From JANSYP01 sp038751255 (GTDB lineage Bacteria > Pseudomonadota > Alphaproteobacteria > Rhodobacterales > Rhodobacteraceae): DNA of 64,000 nt. Both the position numbers and the translations under genes were made by a program. The stretch is taken from assembly GCA_038751255.1 (NCBI GenBank), contig JBCDGN010000001.1:62001-126000 (forward strand), given 5' to 3'. The notes beneath the pieces are model-generated. The model had not been told where the DNA came from, ran no database searches, and saw only the letters and a program-made list of their open reading frames with translations. Below are positions 26,118 to 35,429 of this stretch, one piece after another (position 1 is the first letter of the stretch; the number at the start of each line of letters is the position of its first letter).

Positions 26118-27317
26118 ATGCTCGTTTTCTGGTTCTTCGTCCTCCTTATAGTGATGTGCCTCATCGGCTATGTGCTTGGACGTAGAAAGGCCGTGGCTGC
26201 ATCCGGCGGTGAACTATCATCGCTTCATTCACTGCTGTCCTACCATGGTTGGAATGTTGCTCTCTCGACTTTCCTGAGTGGCACCACTGTGATTGTCATT
26301 TGGGCATTTATCTCGTCCCTCATCGGCGCTTTGCCGACCTTGATTGGTGTGATTATCGCCGTCTTAGCCGCCGTTGCGGCCTTTGGTTACTCTTACGGTC
26401 GTATCGACCGCGATTTCCGGGCGCGGAACTTCGTGGAAGGTTTGATCAAAGGGCTTTTGATCTTTGCGTCCTCGATCGCCATTTTGACCACCGTCGCGAT
26501 CGTTTTCTCGATGCTTTTTGAAACCGCTCGTTTCTTTAACGACTATCCTTGGCAGAGTTTCTTCTTCGGAACGAACTGGGCCCCAAATTTCCGCGGCAAC
26601 TCGGACCTCGGCATGCTGCCGCTACTTTGGGGCACGCTCTATGTGAGTTTCATCGCGTTGTTGGTGGCAGTCCCAATTGGTCTTTTTGCAGCAATCTATT
26701 TGTCTGAATACGCAAGTCCCAAGCTGCGCGCCTTCGCCAAACCTATGATCGAGGTGTTGGCGGGTATTCCAACCATCGTTTATGGATTGTTTGCGCTCAT
26801 CACAGTCGGGCCGATGCTGCGAGATTATTTTGCACAGCCGCTTGGGCTTGGTGATAGCTCGTCCTCCGTGATGACTGCAGGCATCGTGATGGGCGTGATG
26901 CTGATCCCTTTCGTGTCGTCGCTTTCTGATGACATCATCAACGCCGTACCTCAGTCGATGCGCGATGGATCCTTAGGGCTTGGGGCGACATCGTCGGAAA
27001 CGATCCGTCAGGTTGTTGTTCCAGCGGCGTTACCCGGGATTGTTGGCGCGGTTCTTCTCGCTGCGTCGCGCGCGATCGGAGAGACCATGATCGTTGTCAT
27101 GGGGGCAGGGGCGGCGGCGCGATTATCGCTCAACCCGTTCGAGGCCATGACCACTGTGACGGTCAAAATCGTCAGTCAATTGACTGGTGACACCGATTTC
27201 GCATCGCCCGAAACGCTCGTGGCCTTTGCCCTTGGGATTACTCTGTTCGTCTTTACTTTGGGCCTGAACGTGCTGGCCCTCTACATCGTCCGCAAGTATC
27301 GGGAGCAGTACGAATGA
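26118..27317 (+). CDS. pstC: Phosphate ABC transporter permease PstC
   Basis: The 399-residue inner-membrane protein has several hydrophobic helices and the permease core GLFAAIYLSEYASPKLRAFAKPMIEVLAGIPTIVYG, followed by the coupling segment DGSLGLGATSSETIRQVVVPAALPGI. The ATG at 26118 is preceded by GGTGGGACC and begins with a hydrophobic helix (VFWFFVLLIVMCLIGYVLG). The N-terminal ~100 residues before the core are longer than in E. coli PstC, as is usual in alphaproteobacteria. Its stop overlaps the pstA start by 4 bp. Confidence 0.94.
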   Translation: MLVFWFFVLLIVMCLIGYVLGRRKAVAASGGELSSLHSLLSYHGWNVALSTFLSGTTVIVIWAFISSLIGALPTLIGVIIAVLAAVAAFGYSYGRIDRDFRARNFVEGLIKGLLIFASSIAILTTVAIVFSMLFETARFFNDYPWQSFFFGTNWAPNFRGNSDLGMLPLLWGTLYVSFIALLVAVPIGLFAAIYLSEYASPKLRAFAKPMIEVLAGIPTIVYGLFALITVGPMLRDYFAQPLGLGDSSSSVMTAGIVMGVMLIPFVSSLSDDIINAVPQSMRDGSLGLGATSSETIRQVVVPAALPGIVGAVLLAASRAIGETMIVVMGAGAAARLSLNPFEAMTTVTVKIVSQLTGDTDFASPETLVAFALGITLFVFTLGLNVLALYIVRKYREQYE

Positions 27318-28666
27318 CCGACGCGACCGCAAGTGAGCCAGCACCGAACAAGACAAAGTCTTCGATTCTGGAGCTGGACGACCGCACCAAGAAACGCAAC
27401 GCCGCTGAGGCGCGGTTCAAGTTCTACGGCATGTTGGCTGTTGGAACGGGCGTTTTCGCGTTGCTGTTGCTGTTGATCTCGATCTTGAGCCAGGGCATCC
27501 CAGCCTTCTTCCAGACCTATATCAAGGTCGACATCACTCTGACCGAAAGCGCTCTCGACCCTTCGGGCAATCGCGATCCCGAAGAGATCTCGAAGGTCAT
27601 GACCTTTTCCTATGATCCGATCATCAATGACTCGCTTTTGCACCTGGCCGAAGAGCTGAATGCACAGCATCCAGAAATGACGGTCCCAGAGTTGCAGGAC
27701 CAGCTACAGGGCATGATCTCGGCGGCAGCAAAAGGTATTCTGCGTCAGAACGTGATCGCCAATCCGAATTTAATCGGTCAGACGGTCGAGTACGAGTTCC
27801 TCACCAGCGGCCGGATCGACGCCTATATGAAAGGCAATATCGACCGCGAACAGGCTGAGCTTGACTCGAACGTCACTCCGCAACAGCTTGATATTGCAGA
27901 CTGGATGGTCGAAGAAGGTGATATCGAGACCCGGTTCAACTGGGATTTCATCACCGCGCCTGACGCGTCGGAGCTTCGACCGGAAGCTGCGGGTCTAGGC
28001 GTCGCCCTAATCGGATCAGCGTACATGATGCTGATCGTGTTCTGCCTCGCCTTGCCCATTGGGGTCGCCGCATCGATCTATCTTGAGGAGTTTGCCCCGA
28101 AGAATTGGGTCACCGACTTGATCGAGGTGAACATCTCTAACCTCGCTGCGGTACCGTCGATCGTGTTCGGGATCTTGGGGCTGGCGATCTTCATCAACTA
28201 TATGGGCCTGCCGAACTCATCATCGCTTGTCGGTGGATTGGTGCTGACCTTGATGACGCTGCCGACGATCATCATTTCCACCCGCGCGTCCTTGAAGTCG
28301 GTCCCTCCCTCGATCCGTGACGCTGCACTTGGGGTAGGGGCCTCTAAGATGCAGGCGATCTTCCACCATGTGCTGCCCCTTGCGGCGCCGGGCATCTTGA
28401 CCGGTACGATCATCGGCTTAGCGCAGGCACTTGGGGAAACCGCACCCCTGTTGTTGATCGGCATGGTGGCTTTCGTGAACAACTATCCTGCCTCCATCCT
28501 TGATCCGGCAACTGCACTGCCGGTTCAGGTGTATAACTTCACGCAACGCTCCGACCCAGCTTTTGTCGAGCGGGCGTCCGGCGCAATCATAGTTTTGCTG
28601 ATCTTCTTGCTCTGCATGAACCTCATCGCGATCATTTTGCGCCGTCGCTTTGAGCGCCGCTGGTAA
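27314..28666 (+). CDS. pstA: Phosphate ABC transporter permease PstA
   Basis: The 450-residue inner-membrane protein carries one N-terminal membrane helix, then a ~170-residue hydrophilic loop that is probably periplasmic, then the permease core (LPIGVAASIYLEEFAPKN, SNLAAVPSIVFGILGL, ALGVGASKMQAIFHHVLP). The loop makes it much longer than E. coli PstA (about 296 residues), but this form is common in alphaproteobacteria. It is coupled to pstC by an ATGA overlap and precedes pstB by 21 bp. Confidence 0.93.
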   Translation: MTDATASEPAPNKTKSSILELDDRTKKRNAAEARFKFYGMLAVGTGVFALLLLLISILSQGIPAFFQTYIKVDITLTESALDPSGNRDPEEISKVMTFSYDPIINDSLLHLAEELNAQHPEMTVPELQDQLQGMISAAAKGILRQNVIANPNLIGQTVEYEFLTSGRIDAYMKGNIDREQAELDSNVTPQQLDIADWMVEEGDIETRFNWDFITAPDASELRPEAAGLGVALIGSAYMMLIVFCLALPIGVAASIYLEEFAPKNWVTDLIEVNISNLAAVPSIVFGILGLAIFINYMGLPNSSSLVGGLVLTLMTLPTIIISTRASLKSVPPSIRDAALGVGASKMQAIFHHVLPLAAPGILTGTIIGLAQALGETAPLLLIGMVAFVNNYPASILDPATALPVQVYNFTQRSDPAFVERASGAIIVLLIFLLCMNLIAIILRRRFERRW

Positions 28667-28687
28667 AACCGAATGGAGGGAGTAATT

Positions 28688-29485
28688 ATGAACGATATGC
28701 GAATTTTGGAGCGCGACGTGCACACCAAAGCGACAAAGATCAAAGGCGACAAGGTGCAGGTCTACTATGGCGAAAACCACGCCATCAAAGATGTCGATAT
28801 TGAGATTGAAGACAACACCGTCACCGCCTTCATCGGTCCCTCGGGCTGCGGAAAGTCCACCTTCCTGCGCTGCTTGAACCGAATGAATGACACGATCGAC
28901 GGGTGCCGTGTTAAGGGCGAGATCACGCTCGACGATGAAAATATCTACGACAACAAAGTCGATCCTGTGCAACTCCGCGCCAAGGTGGGGATGGTTTTCC
29001 AAAAGCCAAACCCCTTCCCGAAATCAATCTACGACAATGTCGCCTACGGCCCGCGTATTCACGGTTTGGCACAGAACAAGTCTGAACTCGACGATATCGT
29101 GGAAAAATCGCTTCGCCGCGGCGCCATCTGGGAAGAGGTCAAGGATCGGCTTGATGCTCCGGGAACGGGCTTGTCGGGCGGGCAGCAACAGCGTCTTTGT
29201 ATTGCGCGCGCGGTCGCGACCGAGCCCGAGGTTCTGCTGATGGATGAGCCCTGTTCGGCGCTTGACCCGATTGCGACGGCACAGGTCGAGGAACTTATTG
29301 ACGAACTTCGCGCCAATTACTCGGTCGTGATCGTAACTCACTCCATGCAGCAAGCTGCTCGTGTAAGCCAGAAAACCGCTTTCTTCCATTTGGGTCATCT
29401 CGTGGAGTTCAATGAGACCGGTGAGATATTCACCAACCCCAGAGACCCTCGTACGGAAAGCTACATCACTGGAAGGATTGGCTAA
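28688..29485 (+). CDS. pstB: Phosphate ABC transporter ATPase PstB
   Basis: The 265-residue ATPase has Walker A IGPSGCGKSTFLRCLNRMND (Pst-specific wording), the signature LSGGQQQRLCIARA, and Walker B VLLMDEPCSALDP. It energises phosphate uptake through PstCA and takes part in PhoR signalling. The ATG at 28688 is set by GGAGGGAG 5 bp upstream; an in-frame ATG 15 bp earlier lies before this site. phoU starts 16 bp after its stop. Confidence 0.96.
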   Translation: MNDMRILERDVHTKATKIKGDKVQVYYGENHAIKDVDIEIEDNTVTAFIGPSGCGKSTFLRCLNRMNDTIDGCRVKGEITLDDENIYDNKVDPVQLRAKVGMVFQKPNPFPKSIYDNVAYGPRIHGLAQNKSELDDIVEKSLRRGAIWEEVKDRLDAPGTGLSGGQQQRLCIARAVATEPEVLLMDEPCSALDPIATAQVEELIDELRANYSVVIVTHSMQQAARVSQKTAFFHLGHLVEFNETGEIFTNPRDPRTESYITGRIG

Positions 29486-29501
29486 GGCCATTTCAGATCT
29501 C

Positions 29502-30215
29502 ATGAATGAACCCCACATCACTTCGGTCTTTGATCGTGATCTTGAAGCTGTACAGGCCCATCTGATGAAGATGGGCGGGCTGGTAGAGGCCGCAATCTTG
29601 GATGCCGCCAAATCTCTTGAGACCCGGGATGAAGAGCTCGCAGCGCAGGTACGCCGGAATGATCGGCAGATTGACGAGTTGGAGGCTCGCGTCAATGAAG
29701 AGGCGGCGCGCGTCATTGCGCTCAGAGCGCCCACTGCTATTGATCTTAGGACCGTTCTGACGGTCATGAAGATCTCCAGCAATCTCGAACGCGTCGGCGA
29801 CTATGCAAAGAATATGGCAAAGCGAACCGGTGTTTTGGTGCAGATGACACCGATCGAAGATTCTGCCAGCGATATTCGCCGCATGGCAAAATCGGTCGAG
29901 TTGATGCTCAAGGACGCGCTCGACAGCTATATCCACCGCGATGATGCCTTAGCTCATGATGTCCGCCAGCGCGATCGTGAGGTCGACCAAATGTACAACG
30001 CGCTCTTCCGTCAATTTCTGACTTACATGATGGAAGACCCACGCAATATCACTGGCTGCATGCATCTTCTTTTCATTGCCAAAAACATCGAGCGCATGGG
30101 CGATCATGTGACCTCGATCAGTGAACAGGTGATCTATCTGGTGACAGGCGAAATGCCGGATGACGCGCGTCCCAAAGAAGACAAGACCCCCTATATGGCA
30201 GAACCAAAAGGCTGA
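29502..30215 (+). CDS. phoU: Phosphate signalling/regulatory protein PhoU
   Basis: The 237-residue protein consists of two PhoU helical-bundle repeats, with metal-binding type motifs NLERVGDYAKNMAKR (first) and NIERMGDHVTSISEQV (second). It links PstB to PhoR and dampens the response when phosphate is ample. The start MNEPHITSVFD follows pstB by 16 bp; upstream in-frame codons overlap pstB and are not family-like. It precedes phoB by 4 bp. Confidence 0.95.
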   Translation: MNEPHITSVFDRDLEAVQAHLMKMGGLVEAAILDAAKSLETRDEELAAQVRRNDRQIDELEARVNEEAARVIALRAPTAIDLRTVLTVMKISSNLERVGDYAKNMAKRTGVLVQMTPIEDSASDIRRMAKSVELMLKDALDSYIHRDDALAHDVRQRDREVDQMYNALFRQFLTYMMEDPRNITGCMHLLFIAKNIERMGDHVTSISEQVIYLVTGEMPDDARPKEDKTPYMAEPKG

Positions 30216-30219
30216 GCAT

Positions 30220-30909
30220 ATGGCCCTCCCGCAACCAACGGTCTTGATCGTAGAAGACGAACCTGCCCAACGCGAGGTATTGGCCTACAATTTAAAAGCC
30301 GAAGGCTTTCGGGTCACCAAAGCGGAGGACGGCGAAGAAGCCCTGATTTCGGTGAAGGAAGACACTCCTGATCTGATTGTGCTGGATTGGATGCTTCCCA
30401 GCGTGTCTGGGATCGAGATTTGCCGCCAGCTCAAAACCCGGTCAGAGACCCGCGGTCTGCCGATCATCATGCTCTCGGCGCGCTCGGAAGAGGTCGACCG
30501 TGTCCGCGGGCTCGAGACCGGGGCCGATGACTATGTGATCAAACCCTATTCCGTGGTGGAGTTGATGGCGCGTGTCCGTCTGCAGCTTCGGCGCACGCGG
30601 CCATCGACGATCGGTGAACGCCTTGAGTTTGGCGATATTATCCTCGACAGCGAAAGCCACAAGGTGTTCCGCGGCGAGAGACTGGTGAAACTGGGCCCGA
30701 CAGAGTTCCGTCTGCTCAGCACCTTCATGGAAAAACCGGGGCGCGTCTGGAGCCGCGAGCAACTGCTCGACCGGGTCTGGGGGCGTGATATCTACGTCGA
30801 TACCCGCACGGTTGACGTCCATATCGGTCGCCTTCGCAAAGCCCTTTGCGCTCATGGCGGCGAAGATCCTGTGCGCACAGTGCGAGGTGCCGGCTACGCG
30901 CTTGGGTGA
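30220..30909 (+). CDS. phoB: Phosphate regulon response regulator PhoB
   Basis: The 229-residue OmpR-family regulator has an N-terminal receiver with acidic cluster VEDE and phosphoacceptor Asp56 in DLIVLDWMLPSVSG. The C-terminal winged helix includes LGPTEFRLLSTFMEKPGRVWSREQLL and RTVDVHIGRLRKAL. It should bind Pho boxes such as the one before pstS. It closes the phoR-pstSCAB-phoU-phoB unit, placed after phoU rather than beside phoR. Confidence 0.96.
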   Translation: MALPQPTVLIVEDEPAQREVLAYNLKAEGFRVTKAEDGEEALISVKEDTPDLIVLDWMLPSVSGIEICRQLKTRSETRGLPIIMLSARSEEVDRVRGLETGADDYVIKPYSVVELMARVRLQLRRTRPSTIGERLEFGDIILDSESHKVFRGERLVKLGPTEFRLLSTFMEKPGRVWSREQLLDRVWGRDIYVDTRTVDVHIGRLRKALCAHGGEDPVRTVRGAGYALG

Positions 30910-31068
30910 GCTATTGCCGGGGTTGCTCAGTGAAGGCTGCCGTTGCCGAACCAACCCTGCGCGGTCTGTCGCGACATGTGTTTACGTCTGTTCTGGGGTG
31001 TTGACTTTGGTTGAGGGTCCCTCTGTCGCATTGGGTATCCTTCCCGTAGGCGCTCTGATCCTCACAAC

Positions 31069-32055
31069 ATGACAGAACGGAACGAAGAACAGATCAAGGG
31101 CGCTTCTTCAGCGAACCCAGACCTAGAACGGCGCGCAATGAATATCACCCGGCGGGCCAACCTTGTTGTGGGACTGGCAGGGGCCGTTGCGGCTTGGGCA
31201 TCGAATTCCCAGGCGCTCTTGATGGATGGCCTTCTTTCGCTTGTCGGGTACGTTTCTGCTGTTTTCGCGATCAGGATCAGCCAGACCGCACACATGCGTC
31301 CGGATCGCTATCGACCTTTCGGCTACGCAGCCGATGAGGCTCTCTATGCCACGTTTCGGAGTTTGGCACTGATCGGACTGGTGATATTTGGCATTGCGCA
31401 TGCGTCCTTGAGCATTCTCGATTACTTTCTCAATGGGACCCGGGAGGAGCTTCATCTACGCCCCGTGGCGATCTACACCGTCATTGTGACCGCTGTCTGT
31501 TTCTGGTTGGCCTATGTCCAAAGGCACGCGTGGCAACGCACTGGGCGCCGAAGCGATATGCTCAAGCTGGAGTCTTTGGCGTCTTTTTATGATGGATTGA
31601 TTTCTTTGATTGCAGGGGCCGCACTGATGTCTACGGCGCTGATGACAAACACGCTGTTTGAGCCGATCGCGCCTATAATGGACTCCATTGTGTTGATCGT
31701 TTTGTCTGCATTCGCGCTGCTGAGCTACCTCCCGGCTTTCCGTCAAGGCGTTGCGCAACTGGCGGGCGTTCCAGCATCCTCGAGAGACCAGCTTGCGTTG
31801 CGCCGGATCATCAATCGGATCGCGTCTGAGGCGGGCGGCGAGGTCGTGGATGTGGCTGCTGTGAGGTTGGGGAGAAAGCTGGACACGGTCGTCTATTACG
31901 ATCCCAAAGAACCGGTCACTGTGGATGAGATCGACGCGCTGACCTTGCAGATGGACACAGAAGTGAACGCCAAGGTCGGAACTGCGGCTTTATTGATTGT
32001 TGTCTCTCGCGCAGGACGCGTCATAACCCAGCTCCAAAGCGATGAGCAAGTCTGA
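31069..32055 (+). CDS. Cation diffusion facilitator-fold membrane protein with altered metal sites
   Basis: The 328-residue protein has about six membrane segments and a ~90-residue soluble C-terminal domain, the layout of CDF transporters such as FieF. Compared by eye with remembered E. coli FieF, the transport-site residues Asp45/Asp49/His153/Asp157 correspond here to Asp53, Ser57, Lys166 and Leu170. The second site (Asp68, His71, His75) reads Asp79, Arg82, Tyr86 (DRYRPFGY). Most metal ligands are therefore missing. It may move a different solute or may not transport metal. It starts 159 bp after phoB. Confidence 0.78.
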   Translation: MTERNEEQIKGASSANPDLERRAMNITRRANLVVGLAGAVAAWASNSQALLMDGLLSLVGYVSAVFAIRISQTAHMRPDRYRPFGYAADEALYATFRSLALIGLVIFGIAHASLSILDYFLNGTREELHLRPVAIYTVIVTAVCFWLAYVQRHAWQRTGRRSDMLKLESLASFYDGLISLIAGAALMSTALMTNTLFEPIAPIMDSIVLIVLSAFALLSYLPAFRQGVAQLAGVPASSRDQLALRRIINRIASEAGGEVVDVAAVRLGRKLDTVVYYDPKEPVTVDEIDALTLQMDTEVNAKVGTAALLIVVSRAGRVITQLQSDEQV

Positions 32056-32231
32056 TGCGCCCGGTGTAGTGATTGGTCCCTCTGCACGGTCTAAAGCGTC
32101 GGCCACGCGCTTGTTTGTGCCCTGTGAACTTAACAAAGCCACTGATCCCTTTATCGTCGTCTTTGAACTGACGCCGGTTTCACGAGCGTCAAAACCCTTT
32201 GTGTCACGACGCTCATTGAGTTGCCGCCTCC
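32056..32231. other. Non-coding or decayed stretch between CDF gene and IS relic
   Basis: I see no supportable gene. An open frame from 32042 to 32236 on the plus strand overlaps the CDF gene end and has no recognisable features. Together with the transposase relic and the 119 bp after it, this is the only long (about 570 bp) gene-poor stretch in the window. Confidence 0.5.
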
Positions 32232-32508
32232 GGTGATAATACGCCGACCCGCAGGATCCGTCGCGAGAAGTACGAAATCGTCCGCGACTTCGCGCGCCAA
32301 TGCACCGCCTCAGAGTTCAATCCGAAAGCTCAGGCGCGACGGAAGAAGGTCGAAATGCTCTTTGCACATCTCAAACGCATCCTTGGTCTCGGGCGGCTGC
32401 GATTACGCGGCCCATGCGGTGTTCAAGACGAGTTTACCCTCGCAGCCATCGCACAAAAACCTCAGGAAACTAGCCAAGCTGAAACCGATGGTGCCAGCAC
32501 CAGCATGA
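32232..32508 (+). pseudogene. Transposase C-terminal relic (IS5/IS1182-like DDE), frameshifted
   Basis: In one frame the DNA encodes REKYEIVRDFARQ then RRKKVEMLFAHLKRILGLG and GPCGVQDEFTLAAIAQ, the C-terminal end of DDE transposases of the IS5/IS1182 type. At a run of five A (32453-32457) the continuation shifts by one base to NLRKLAKLKPMVPAPA and a stop at 32508, the normal transposase end. No start, N-terminal half or inverted repeats were seen. It is a decayed, non-functional remnant between the CDF gene and recR. Confidence 0.8.
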
Positions 32509-32627
32509 AGCGGCGGAGAGGATTTCGACATCCTAAAGAAATCATAGCCCTAGCTCAAACAGACGCGCCGAAATCAACAACTTTTTCAACGCAATCAGCC
32601 CAATACAACCGTTGGCCGCCGCGGCAC

Positions 32628-33224
32628 TCAGAGTGACTTGCGCGCCCGCATCGCCGCGGTGATGGTGCCATCGTCAAGATAGTCGAGCTCACCCCCCACA
32701 GGCACGCCCTGGGCCAGCGATGTCACTTCGATACCGGCGCCGATCATGTCCGCAATGTAATGCGCGGTGGTTTGGCCGTCGACCGTGGCATTGAGCGCCA
32801 GAATGACCTCGCGCACTTCCTCATCGGCAAGCCGTTCGATAAGCAGGGGCAAGCCAAGGTCCTCGGGTCCACGATCATCCAGCGCTGACAAGGTCCCACC
32901 CAACACATGATAGCGGCCCTTGAACACCCCGGCGCGCTCCATCGCCCAGAGATCGCCAACATCTTCGACCACACACAGAGTGCCGTTCTGTCGCTTGGGG
33001 TCGCGACAAATCGGGCAAAGATCCTCTGTCGTTATATTCCCGCAATTTACGCAAGTCCGCGCGGTTCGGGCCACTTCGGAGAGGGCCTCCGCCAGCGGTA
33101 GTAGGAGCAGCGCCCGTTTACGTATCAGATGCAGAACCACACGCCGGCCGGATCGGGGTCCAAGCCCCGGCAATCGGGCCATCAGACCGATCAACTCTTC
33201 GATGGCGCTATCTGGTCCAGCCAC
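32628..33224 (-). CDS. recR: Recombination mediator RecR
   Basis: The 198-residue protein has an N-terminal helix-hairpin-helix region (LPGLGPRSGRRVVLHLI), a four-Cys zinc finger (CVNCGNITTEDLCPIC), and a Toprim domain (CVVEDVGDLWAMERAG, VILALNATVDGQTTAHY). With RecO/RecF it loads RecA in gap repair. It lies 10 bp after ybaB in the common dnaX-ybaB-recR order. The IS relic lies just beyond its 3' end. Confidence 0.96.
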   Translation of the reverse strand: MAGPDSAIEELIGLMARLPGLGPRSGRRVVLHLIRKRALLLLPLAEALSEVARTARTCVNCGNITTEDLCPICRDPKRQNGTLCVVEDVGDLWAMERAGVFKGRYHVLGGTLSALDDRGPEDLGLPLLIERLADEEVREVILALNATVDGQTTAHYIADMIGAGIEVTSLAQGVPVGGELDYLDDGTITAAMRARKSL

Positions 33225-33234
33225 GAGACAGAGA

Positions 33235-33579
33235 CTAGAATGGCAGCTTCATATCGGCGGGCAGGCCCAATCCCTCGGTCAGTTTTTTCATCTCTTCTTG
33301 CGCCAATTCCTGTGCTTTGACCTGCGCGTCTTTGATCGCAGCCAAAATCAAGTCTTCGACCATTTCTTTGTCATCACCGTTGAAAATCGAGGGATCGATA
33401 TCGAGCCCCGTCAACTCGCCTTTGGCTGTGGCGCGAGCTTTGACCAATCCAGCGCCGCTTTCTCCGATCACGACCTTCCGAGCGAGCTCTTCTTGGAGTT
33501 CGGCCATTTTGCCTTGCATCTCTTGGGCGGCCTTCATCATCCGGCCCATATCGCCCAAGTTCCCAAGTCCTTTTAGCAT
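33235..33579 (-). CDS. ybaB: YbaB/EbfC family nucleoid-associated protein
   Basis: The 114-residue protein begins MLKGLGNLGDMGRMMKAAQE and continues with a coiled helix (MQGKMAELQEELARK) and GLDIDPSIFNGDDKEMVEDL, all typical of YbaB/EbfC. Members bind DNA as small dimers. The ATG at 33579 was chosen over an in-frame codon 39 bp upstream that lies inside the dnaX spacing region. It sits 14 bp after dnaX and 10 bp before recR. Confidence 0.94.
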   Translation of the reverse strand: MLKGLGNLGDMGRMMKAAQEMQGKMAELQEELARKVVIGESGAGLVKARATAKGELTGLDIDPSIFNGDDKEMVEDLILAAIKDAQVKAQELAQEEMKKLTEGLGLPADMKLPF

Positions 33580-33593
33580 GTGCTTATCCTTTG

Positions 33594-35345
33594 CTAGTCG
33601 TCCTCGAACGGGTCCCACCCGTCATCGGTTTCTTCGTCGATTGTCAGTGACGCCGCTTGCGCCTCTGCCGCAATCTCTTCCGGCGTTTTTACGGCGGTAA
33701 TCGTCGCCTTTGGGAAGGCTGCTAAAGCGGCGGCTACAAGCGGGTGCGCGGTTGCGCGGGCGTGCCGTTCATCTGTCTCTCTGCGGCGCTTTTCGCTGAG
33801 GGTCTCGGCGGCGCTTTCTTCAGAGGTAATCGTGACAGCCCACCGCGCGCCGGTCCATGCCTCAAGCCGCGCTCGAAGCCTTGGGGCCAAATCGCCTGGA
33901 GCCTCAACACCGCTGTGGAACTCGATCCGACCTGGTCGGTATGAGGTCAGCCGGACATGATTTTCGACATCGATCAAAAGTTTCATGTCGCGCTTGTCTT
34001 GGATCAGACCAACCACAGAAGCGAAATCGGGATAAGCGGCCAATGGGTCGGTTTGGATTTGACGCGGGGCAGGCGCGACCTGCGGACCTGCTGAGGCGAC
34101 ATGCATGCTCGTCTGATGGCTACCATTGCTTCCAGAGGGGTGTTTCGGCTTCGCAGGAGCAGGGGAGGCGTTTGGCGCGGGCATTTGATCAAGCTTCCGC
34201 ACAAGCTCTTCCGGCGCGGGCAGATCGGCCACATGGGTCAGACGGATCACAGCCATTTCGGCGGCCATCATCGCATTGGGGGAGATCGCGATTTCCTCCA
34301 GCGCCTTGAGAAGCATCTGCCAACTTCGAGACAGCACCCGCATGGACAGCCGCTCTGCCAGATCAGCACCACGGGCCCGCGTATCCGGCGCAATCGTAGG
34401 ATCATCTAGCGCCTCAGTCCCAATCTTCGCGACCGAAAGCCAGTGTGTGATCTCGGCCAAATCACGCATAACCGCGAGCGGATCGGCGCCATCGGCATAT
34501 TGGCGATCAAGCTCGCCCAGAGCGGCTTTGGCATCGCCACCCATGATCATCTCGAAGAGATCGAGCACCCGACCGCGATCCGCCAGACCAAGCATTGTCC
34601 TGACATCTTCGGCCGTCGTCGGGCCAGCGCCATGTCCGATCGCTTGATCCAACAAAGAGGTCGCGTCCCTGGCGGATCCCTCTGCAGCGCGTGTGATCAG
34701 CGCTAAAGCCTCGTCCTCAATTTCGGAACCTTCTTCAGTGGCGATTTTGCGCAGCAGCACAATCATGACCTCGGGCTCAATCCGGCGCAGATCGAAACGT
34801 TGGCACCGCGACAGAACAGTGACCGGGACTTTGCGGATTTCAGTTGTCGCGAAGATGAACTTCACATGGGCGGGCGGTTCTTCAAGTGTTTTCAGAAGCG
34901 CATTGAAGGCACTGGTCGACAGCATATGCACTTCGTCGATGATATAGATTTTGTAGCGCGCCGAGGCCGCCCGGTAGTGAACGCTATCGATGATCTCGCG
35001 GATATCTCCAACGCCGGTGTGACTGGCCGCGTCCATCTCCATGACGTCCACATGTCGGCTCTCTGCGATGGCCTGACAATGTTCGCATTGCCCGCAAGGC
35101 TCTGTCGTTGGACCGCCGTTGCCGTCAAGCCCGATGCAATTCATACCTTTCGCGATGATCCGCGCGGTGGTGGTTTTCCCGGTACCGCGAATACCGGTCA
35201 GAACAAAGGCCTGGGCGATGCGGTCGGCGGCGAAGGCGTTTTTCAAGACCCGCACCATCGCATCTTGACCGACCAAATCGGCGAAGGTCTCCGGGCGGTA
35301 TTTCCGCGCCAGAACTTGATAAGCGCCGCTTTTTTCCTCTGCCAT
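33594..35345 (-). CDS. dnaX: DNA polymerase III subunit gamma/tau
   Basis: The 583-residue clamp-loader subunit begins AYQVLARKYRPETFADLVGQ. It has Walker A GIRGTGKTTTARI near residue 48, the zinc module CGQCEHCQ, the sensor segment IYIIDEVHMLSTSAFNALLKTLEEPP, and a Pro/Ala-rich linker before the tau C-terminal domain. The ATG at 35345 matches the family start; in-frame sequence upstream runs into the SRP RNA gene. I saw no clear ribosomal frameshift signal for a short gamma form. It heads the dnaX-ybaB-recR operon. Confidence 0.95.
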   Translation of the reverse strand: MAEEKSGAYQVLARKYRPETFADLVGQDAMVRVLKNAFAADRIAQAFVLTGIRGTGKTTTARIIAKGMNCIGLDGNGGPTTEPCGQCEHCQAIAESRHVDVMEMDAASHTGVGDIREIIDSVHYRAASARYKIYIIDEVHMLSTSAFNALLKTLEEPPAHVKFIFATTEIRKVPVTVLSRCQRFDLRRIEPEVMIVLLRKIATEEGSEIEDEALALITRAAEGSARDATSLLDQAIGHGAGPTTAEDVRTMLGLADRGRVLDLFEMIMGGDAKAALGELDRQYADGADPLAVMRDLAEITHWLSVAKIGTEALDDPTIAPDTRARGADLAERLSMRVLSRSWQMLLKALEEIAISPNAMMAAEMAVIRLTHVADLPAPEELVRKLDQMPAPNASPAPAKPKHPSGSNGSHQTSMHVASAGPQVAPAPRQIQTDPLAAYPDFASVVGLIQDKRDMKLLIDVENHVRLTSYRPGRIEFHSGVEAPGDLAPRLRARLEAWTGARWAVTITSEESAAETLSEKRRRETDERHARATAHPLVAAALAAFPKATITAVKTPEEIAAEAQAASLTIDEETDDGWDPFEDD

Positions 35346-35429
35346 AATCCCCTCGGATTCGGATCCGGGCTCCAGCGTAGGGTGCCGGGTCGTCCGCGTC
35401 CAGCAATCAGCTAAGAAGGGTGAGAAAGT

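Noticed and set aside
32042..32236. Small protein-coding gene after the CDF gene
   Set aside because: It overlaps the CDF stop, has no ribosome-binding site or motif, and runs into the transposase relic.
32574..32627. Second transposase fragment (reading EINNFFNAISP in a third frame)
   Set aside because: It lies after the normal transposase stop and in a different frame; too short to separate from chance.
33594..35345. Programmed frameshift in dnaX giving a short gamma subunit
   Set aside because: No A-AAA-AAG type slippery run followed by a stem-loop was noticed in the part encoding the linker.
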